The position numbers and the translations under genes were made by a program. Shown here one piece after another: positions 57,101-64,000 of a stretch of DNA of 64,000 bases. This DNA is from Chalciporus piperatus. Taxonomy: Eukaryota > Basidiomycota > Agaricomycetes > Boletales > Boletaceae. Positions within the stretch are counted from its first letter, which is position 1. Every line of letters starts with the position of its first letter. Location: contig JBBPTG010000013.1 of assembly GCA_038093975.1 (NCBI GenBank), positions 62,001 to 126,000 of the forward strand. The letters are read 5' to 3'. Below the pieces are notes generated by a model, which saw nothing but the letters and a program-made list of their open reading frames with translations, had not been told where the DNA came from and did not search any database.

Positions 57101-58622
57101 ATGTCTCTCCTTCAAGCATCTTCGCTGAAAATCGAAAATCATCCACTGCACCAAACCTCTCTTCCAGGGGAGAACTATGTGCTCTCACTGACACAGATAT
57201 CAAACTATTATGCTGCATCGGCCTCGTCCCCATCCAACCAAATCCATCTCTTCGATAAATCCACCCTGCAGGACGCAGGTGTCCTAAAAGGTCATGCAAA
57301 CGCGACTACATATCTGCGTACTATCAACGGTCTGGGAGACTCCAATCGCGAGATGCTGCTTTCATCCGGGAAGGACGGTTGTGTAACAGCATGGGACGAA
57401 AGAACCGGATCGAGCAGTATCAAAAGTGAGCATCACATACGCGTGTTTCGCGTAACATGTACCTTTACAACTAAAAGATATCATCGAACACTAGTGGAAG
57501 CATCAGGAAGATTGCGTCCTCTGCTTTGTTGCGATGCATCGGGCGATGGTTCGTTAGTCGCTGCAGGGACTGACCTGCAAGGAGAGGATGCATTCATACT
57601 TTACTGGTTAGCTCGCGTTTCAATCATGTCACTCCCTGGTTTCTAATCTTGTGCCGTGACCGTTACAGGGATCCACGGAATCCAAAAGCCCAACTGCGGA
57701 CCCATGGCTCTACCCACTCTGACGACATAACGGCCGTTCATTTCTTGAACCGAGAACACTCGTCGAATTCTGAAAAGTTGATACTATCAACGTCATCTGA
57801 TGGACTGATCAGCACTTCGAATGCTCTCGAGGCAGACGAAGATGAGGCTGTACTTCATGTCGGAAACTGGGGGTGCAGTGTCTCACAGGGTGGATGGATA
57901 AACGATACGCACGGAACGCGTGTCTGGGCAGCAAGCGACATGGAGACATTCAGTTGTTGGTCAAATGAGGTTTTACCGTCTTTGCTGACTTCGACATCTC
58001 AAGTACTTATCCGAGTGACTAGCTCGATCAACTTCTAGCCATGGATATTCGCGCCCCGTCCTTGCATGACTACGGTCATACCTGGGTCACCGATTATCTG
58101 ATCAAGGGCCAATGCACTCGAAAAGTGACAAACAGACTCGGACTATTCGTCGGATCCAATGAGTGACGCATTCTTCTTGGTCGTCTGTGGTGATATTGTT
58201 CAACGATTTCAACAGGGGAGACGTGGCTTTGATTACTAGCAACGATTTATTGAATGCAGCAAATCCATGGACGGTACATTCTGTTTGGGCTGGGGCTCAT
58301 GCTGGGGTTGTGCGATCCCTCCATTGGGACGAAGAGGTGCAAACCTTTCCTATTTTCCTGTTCCTCCACTAACATTTCTCAGCATGGAGTGCTCGTAACT
58401 GGCGGGGAAGATTCAAAAATCACCACTTGGCGGATCCATGATCCCACCCCCTCGGCGCCTGATCAGCTGGACAATTCCATGAATTCAGAACCGACAAGCT
58501 TGAAGCGGGAGTGGGACACCGTGATGGAGGATGTGGAGACACACAATGTGAGCGTGCAAGTTTCGATATGAGCAAACCTTCACTGACGATCTTCTCAGGA
58601 TGGAAAACGGGCAAGACGATAG
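57101..58622 (+). CDS. WD40-repeat protein, WDR89-like
   Basis: Seven exons: 57101-57425, 57495-57606, 57669-57969, 58023-58162, 58216-58336, 58383-58547, 58599-58622; 395 residues, the usual WDR89 length. Propeller blades are visible as NQIHLFDKSTLQDAGVLKGH, MLLSSGKDGCVTAWDERTG, DASGDGSLVAAGTD, HSDDITAVHFLNRE, LILSTSSDGLIST, and HWDEEHGVLVTGGEDSKITT. The blade with WAASDMETFSCWSNELDQLL and the ending TWRIHDP fit WDR89, a conserved but poorly understood WD40 protein. The C-terminus DGKRARR is basic and could be a nuclear signal. At intron 3 the acceptor at 58022 was chosen to keep QLLAMDIR in frame. Confidence 0.85.
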
Positions 58623-58905
58623 CCTAGAAGTCAATATGAACAGCATCCGTGTTCATGCTTGAAGCATCTCGTAGCGTGAGATGGGGGTCTTCGTGTATAG
58701 AGCATGTATAACTAGAGATCTCGCTGTTACTTTCCTGGGTGATTCGTGGCTCGACGCGTTCGAGGATATTGCATATGCATAGATGCGGCGTACAAGTGCA
58801 AAGGAAAATAGGAAAAGACAATGTTTCGTAGTAATGCCCATATTGCATATAGCGACCTCGACCCGACGTGTCCCCGTCCGACTCCATGTCGGTTTTGTGA
58901 GCTTC

Positions 58906-59690
58906 TTATACCTTGAAGCCACGAGACTTTCGGCGACCACGAGCACGCTCGAACTATGAATGGGACGTTGAGGGAGCCAATCTCATAGCCAAATCTTGGG
59001 GAACTTACTTTGCGGCCCTTGGAGATGGTGTAGGGCTTCTTGTTCTTGTGAGGACCCATGCCAAAGTGCTTGACAGCCTCACGGGTGTTCCTCTTGCCCC
59101 GCAAGAGAACCGTGTTAGAACCGGTAGGCGAGCGGAGTGCAAGCTGGTCCAAAGTCAAGGCCTCTCCACCAGCCTTGAGGATGCGCTCCTTCGCTGCTTG
59201 GGTGAAGCGGAGGGCAGCAATGGTCAATTTTGGGACCTCGAGCAGACGAACATCATCCGTGACAGTTCCAACAGACACAATGACCTTTGAGTCACGGTCG
59301 GGAGCAGCAGCCGTCTCCTTGACAATTCTCGACAACGAAATCGGGGGGCGGTTGGTTTTCGAGAGGAAAAGACGGTGGAGGATTGCCTATGAGATTCGGA
59401 TATAAAAGTTAATTTCAGTGTGTCAATCCTGGTCGGAATCCACGAGACCTTGTTGAATTTCGAGTCGGTACGGCGTGCGAGGAAACGGTACAGCTGAAAG
59501 CCAGTCAGATGGTGAGCTTCAGAGGGTCGTAACGCGATTATACCTTGACGAGCAAGAGGAGGTAGGGATCCTCGCTCTTGGGTGCCGTGCGCTGGTTCTT
59601 CTTGACGTGGTGATCCTTGATGTCGATACCCTACGCATAGCAGGATTAATACAGACATTTGGACGCCATCCAGCACGACGAGCTCACCAT
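58906..59690 (-). CDS. RPL18: 60S ribosomal protein eL18
   Basis: Five minus-strand exons: 59688-59690 (ATG alone), 59544-59630, 59449-59493, 59009-59386, 58906-58953; 186 residues, the family length. Seen: [57 protein letters not shown]-like [37 protein letters not shown], and [19 protein letters not shown]. eL18 lies on the solvent side of the large subunit. The start codon is again separated from the rest by the first intron. Its promoter is shared with the TRA2-type gene, 165 bp between starts. Confidence 0.95.
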
Positions 59691-59855
59691 CTTGGTCTTG
59701 CCGATGTGTACTGTTTGGGTATGTTGAGTGTTGCGACGATGGAGGCTTACAAAACTATACAGCACCGCGAAATAAGGTTCAGAGTCGCGGAGTCTGAACT
59801 TGAATCTGACTTGGATACAAACACGCGCAAATTTCCTCTTCAAACTTGAACTATC
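59691..59855. promoter_or_regulatory. Divergent promoter region, RPL18 / TRA2-type gene
   Basis: 165 bp between two start codons, each of which forms an ATG-only exon end. Moderately AT-rich, no TATAAA. Confidence 0.5.
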
Positions 59856-60896
59856 ATGGTCCGTAGTTTTCAGTTGCTTGGGTTTGTGCGCACTGAACTG
59901 AAACAAAATTTGTCAAACAGTCGCAATACGATGAAGCTGCCGCCGCTCCAGTGGACCCTTACTCTGACGCTTACAACGCTCCGGCACCAGCCGCCTCGGA
60001 ATCTCGAGACCGCGACGCCCCAGCTCCTCGTGCCCGCTCTCGCAGCCCCACTCGTAGCAACAATGGTTTCCGGAGCCCTACCAACCGTCGCAGGTCACCA
60101 CCTCCAAAACGACCAGTGAATGCTCCTGTTGTATGTTCCCCTGTACATACTGTTTTTTTCAACTGCCTTATTGGTCAAAGCAGGCGCCTATCCCATCCGC
60201 TGTGTTGGGTGTCTTTGGCTTGAGCATCCGAACTCAAGAACGCGACTTGGATGAGGAATTCAGTCGCTTCGGAAGAGTTGAAAAAGTGACCATCGTCTAC
60301 GACCAAAGAGTGAGTGTCTCCCTCGTTTGTCGTGATGAACAACCCTCAACCCATTTCACAGTCCGACCGCTCGCGTGGCTTCGGTTTCATCAAAATGTCA
60401 GCCGTTGAAGAGGCAACACGTTGCATTCAGGAACTTAACGGCGTTGTTAGTAACCCCTAAAACCTACACATACCATTGATGTTGACAAGAGCTGCAGGAA
60501 CTCAACGGACGCCGCATTCGAGTTGATTACTCGGTCACCGACCGCCCACACGCACCTACCCCCGGAGAATACATGGGACATCGTCGCTCGCACAGGGATA
60601 CATACTCGAGCCGTGACCGCGATTCGCACCGTGACTCATACCGGGATCGCGACCGCGACCACCGTGGTCGCCATGACCGTGACAAGGATAGAGACCCCTA
60701 TGGCCGTGATAGCCGTGACTGGCGTGACCGTCGCAGTCCGCCCCCTCGTAGTGGACGTTACTCACCTGATTACAGGAGGCGTAGGAGTTATTCAAGAAGC
60801 CCCCCCAGAGGTAGCAGCCCTCGCAAGGACTTCGACGGCCCCTCCAATGGTGCCTCTAGTACTTCCAACCACGCTGAAAACGGCGGCCGCTGGTGA
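59856..60896 (+). CDS. TRA2: Transformer-2-like SR splicing factor
   Basis: Five exons: 59856-59858 (ATG alone), 59921-60130, 60184-60309, 60362-60445, 60498-60896; 273 residues. An N-terminal RS-type region ([20 protein letters not shown]) is followed by one RRM at about residues 77-150: RNP2 [22 protein letters not shown]1 SRGFGFIKM, and [20 protein letters not shown]. The C-terminal part is dominated by RD/RS dipeptides ([31 protein letters not shown]). RRM between two Arg-rich arms and the GFGFI/VDYS forms fit Tra2/SRSF-type exon-splicing enhancer factors. The RD-rich arm is more acidic-basic mixed than animal Tra2. Divergent from RPL18. Confidence 0.9.
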
Positions 60897-61966
60897 AGCG
60901 CTGGCGCAGAATATGTCATGTCCTTCCTTTATCTATGTTTCTGGCTAGGGCAAGAGGTCGAGCACGTACAAGGAAGGGTTCATGGCGGTCAAGCCACCAA
61001 CGGACTTCAAGTTTCTCCAAAGTTTCTCATTACTTCCTGTCTTGAAGAAGCCAGCACCTGGTTCGATATAATGTCAGAAAAATCAAGTCTCTCAAGTTTC
61101 CTTTCGTCATCTTGTTTGTATTCCCTCCCATCACATGCCTTTCGTATCGCTCTACTATTTTGTGTTACTCTATCAAGTATTGGTGAAGACGCGCATGGTC
61201 AAGTTTACGATGTGTCGGTAATACATGCATGAAGGCTTGTCAAGGTCCGAAATGCAAGTTCCATGATCCCCGGAGAAGGTTTCGTAATCCGACACTGCCC
61301 GTCGCGACGACGGCTGGTGGTCGCAGTGGGGCCCTGTTTGAAATAATATGAACAAGGCCAGGAAGTCCGAAGGCAAACATGGCTGGTCGTATCTCGATCG
61401 GAGAACACGTTGGTAAACCTTCCTTTTCGTGGGGTATGCTTGGTTGGTTGGTTGGCGTTGGCCATGGATATCCATGTAATTTCATTACCTTGCAATATCA
61501 GATAGGTTCCAGGAGCAGACACGACGTGTGGGTCCCTTCAAAGGAAGATTTCATTGCAAGTCCCCTTATCGTACAGCAAATCTTTTCCAAGTTACCATAC
61601 TAATACCAACGACGTCCTTACAACAAAAATCTCTCCAATGCAGTATAGTAGAAACAGGAAAAGAATAAAAATGTCCACCACATCATGACTGTATGATACG
61701 CAATACATATGTGTGTAATGTGTGTGGTATATAAGTAAAAACGAGAGGCAGATGTACACTGTTGAATAAGAAGATAGAGAGACTGGCACCTGTGTCCGCA
61801 ACTCGCAAGATCGTTCGTTCTATATATCGTTCAGAGAAAAAAATGTGCAAATGGCAAGCAAGTGGGCGACGGCTGGACGGGTAGAACACACGTTAGCGTG
61901 GGGCAATGGCGCGGAGCGGGAGACTCACCGACTCGTGAGGGACCCACACATACATACTCGCCCGGG
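60897..61966. other. Intergenic, 1.07 kb
   Basis: Between convergent genes. Contains a short TTGG repeat (about 61439-61456). No gene, RNA or transposon recognised. Confidence 0.55.
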
Positions 61967-64000
61967 CTATCCTGCTACCCGCGACACGATCGTCCCACCA
62001 TGATCCAGGCCTCCCCCTGGGATGAACACCTCCGGCGTATGCTCAAATGGGACCACCTTCACCACCCCACCCTCCTCCACCCCGTCCACCCCACCGCCAG
62101 CCACCGCCCTCCCCTTTCCCTTATCTCTCTTCATCGCCCCCGGAAAATCAACAGGACCAACGACAGGTCTCACACCCTCCGACGCCGCAAGTCTCAACAC
62201 CGCACAAAGCGTATCGTGCACATCGCCCCCTTCCCAATCGATATCCGACACGACGTTCACCCACGAGTAATTCACCGGTCTCGGTTTCAGTTTCGACTTT
62301 TTGTCCTTGCCGTGTCCGTGTGTGACTGTCTCGTGATACCCACTGTCCTCGAATGGGTGTTGCTCTTTGGGACCACCGAGACGGAGAGAACGGACGCCGG
62401 CGCGGAAGTTGTCGCCTGCGGTGGATACGACGCGATCGGGGGTGTCGCCCACGAGCGTGGTAAATTGGGCATCGACGTCTTGACGCGATGGATCGCGAAC
62501 AGGTCGGCTGAGGAGCGAACGACCTGCCTCCCAAATTTCACGTCCACCGAGGGTGTCCATAATCGCGTCGAGACGGACACGTGATCTTTTCAGGTACGAG
62601 ATCAACGAAACGACCGAGCCTTGCTCGCAATCATACGGTGCGAGTGGTAGTGGCGTGAATGAATAGGGAGACGTGAATGCATGCTGGTGGGATGACGATG
62701 ATGCAGGTGATGGAGACGAAAAGTGGCCCGACGACAGCATATGCGAGTAGGGCGATGAGAGCGGGGATGACGTTGCCGACCTTGAGAATGGAGAAGGCGA
62801 GAGGCTCGGAGAGGAAGAGGATGATTGGGGAAAGTGGATAGAAGGCGATGACCAAGACGTCATCCCTTCTAACGCCGAATTAGAAGCATCGAACATTGTA
62901 GAAAGTGGCATCGAGGTGACCGGAACGAAGAGGACTTCGTCTACTCCCCACCCACGTAAGCGGTCTTCAATGCGCCGTAGCGTGTTCCTCTGGTTATCGA
63001 GCTCTTTTTCTTCTTCCTCGTCTTTCAGCTCATCTGGAAGATCTGAGGAAGGAGCTGGCAACATGAATGGCACCGGCACGTGGGCCCATACTGACCATCC
63101 CTCATGAATGAGCATCTGCGCTGCGAATGCACCTGCTCCATCGTGGGCTCGCAGGATGAGGGCACGAGGTCTCGAATCCGATGGCTGAATAATCGAAGGT
63201 TCCTCCTGACCTCCGCCTGCGTTGAAATCGTGTTTGTCGCTACGAGGTGGAAGGAGGGGGTGGATTTCGTGATGAGAATTGCCGTATGGCAACTGAGGCT
63301 TCCCCATGCTCTGCGTAATCTGATGGAAAGTACGAACGGCCCGATACGCAGGAAGTCCGCAAAGAGGAACAAGGGCAAGCTCATTGATCGAGAGGGTCTC
63401 GTCCGCAATAGGAAACACCAGAGACTCGCGTTGCTTGAGAACATTGCTTTCTGCCTCGTTCAGAGCTGTCGAAGAGGAAGTGAACGGATATTTCGAGCGC
63501 ATGAATGGATTGGGAATGCGGTGAATACGATGCCGATCGGCGAGTATGAACTCGGCCAATGCCCCACACTATAGAAGGCATTCCCTAGTCAATTCGACCA
63601 TATGAGAAAGCGGATAAAGACCGACCTTGTGGACGGACATCAGACCAACGACCCAATCTCCGCGCTTCGCTACGTCCTCGCCCACTTCCCAGCCTACCTC
63701 CAAAACGCGACCTACAAACGAGCGGCCAGGGATGTACCCGACGGGCGGACTGCGCCCCTTATCTTTTTCGCTGTTCTTTGGCGTCCGCATGCCATACGGA
63801 GGACCCGCAATAGAGGAGCCAGTACGTGGAGGGTGTATTCCCGCGAGTCGCGCATCCGTCCCATCCAGACCCACACCCCAGACCTGTATCAAAACAGAAC
63901 CACCGCCAACGTAAACGGGTGGTGCGCGATATGCAGTAAAGCCAAGGGGCGTGTCTGAATGAACCTTGCTGTTGGCCTTGGAAGAGGATTTGTCTTTCTG
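61967..64000 (-). CDS. Zinc-type alcohol dehydrogenase-like protein, 5' partial
   Basis: Two minus-strand exons are visible (63626-64000, continuing out of the window, and 61967-63568), at least 658 residues. The first holds a GroES-like fold: VYVGGGSVLIQVWGVGLDGT, PGRSFVGRVLEVGWEVGEDV, AKRGDWVVGLMSVHK, continued across the intron by CGALAEFILADRHRIHRIP. The second begins with LSINELALVPLCGLPAYRAV and LILRAHDGAGAFAAQMLIHE, i.e. the nucleotide-binding start of a medium-chain dehydrogenase/reductase. The catalytic-zinc ligands are not evident, and a Ser-rich insertion of about 110 residues (SPSLSPSPFSRSATSSPLSS) splits the Rossmann half, so a non-classical, possibly non-catalytic family member is likely. 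Substrate unknown. The start lies beyond 64000. Confidence 0.82.

Noticed and set aside
1..64000. Biosynthetic gene cluster, CRISPR array, rRNA or viral insertion
   Set aside because: No core enzymes, spacer arrays, rRNA segments or viral genes were recognised on either strand.

Overview
The window is nuclear DNA from a basidiomycete fungus, most likely an Agaricomycete. Genes are closely packed on both strands. I model 28 protein-coding genes with about 127 introns, mostly 42-70 nt with GT-AG ends and CTRAY-like branch points, and several proteins are of types common in mushroom-forming fungi (SSXT-domain protein, F-box/leucine-rich protein, Ser/Thr-rich single-pass membrane protein). Both window edges cut a gene. 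All exon joins were made by hand from reading frame, splice sites and protein-family fit; no alignment or RNA data was used.

Left third (1-26.1 kb): three consecutive mitochondrion-related genes (FAD/folate-type carrier, initiation factor IF-3, PPR-like protein), then the nuclear cap-binding subunit CBP80, a UDP-GlcNAc-type transporter, two Pho85-type cyclins 7 kb apart (11.2 and 19.9 kb), between them an SH3 protein and an SSXT-domain polyglutamine protein, then an F-box protein and the glucosidase II beta subunit.

Middle (26.1-46.4 kb): ribosomal protein eS25, an MFS permease with a 6-nt exon, cyclophilin A, an FGGY sugar kinase, the COMPASS subunit Swd1/RbBP5 divergent by 73 bp from TTI2, then an AT-rich island (36.9-41.2 kb) holding two solo LTRs of one family in opposite orientation, each with a perfect 5-bp target duplication. 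After it come an unrecognised nuclear-looking protein, the mitochondrial tRNA-modifying GTPase MSS1/MnmE and calcineurin B.

Right third (46.4-64 kb): a deleted pogo-like DNA transposon with a transposase tail, a small Ser-rich protein, a second 734-bp TA-flanked inverted-repeat element, the MBOAT lysophospholipid acyltransferase, a Ser/Thr-rich membrane protein, a small single-pass membrane protein, a WDR89-like protein, ribosomal protein eL18 divergent from a TRA2-type SR protein, and a cut zinc-type alcohol dehydrogenase-like gene.

The gene content is mostly housekeeping (mRNA capping and splicing, translation, chromatin, ER quality control, PIKK assembly, calcium signalling, lipid remodelling). 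I see no biosynthetic cluster, CRISPR array, rRNA or tRNA gene. The newest-looking material is the transposon-derived sequence at 37-41, 47-48 and 50-51 kb, the AT-rich island that forms the ends of both flanking genes, the start-codon-only first exons of three genes, and a few lineage-restricted proteins.
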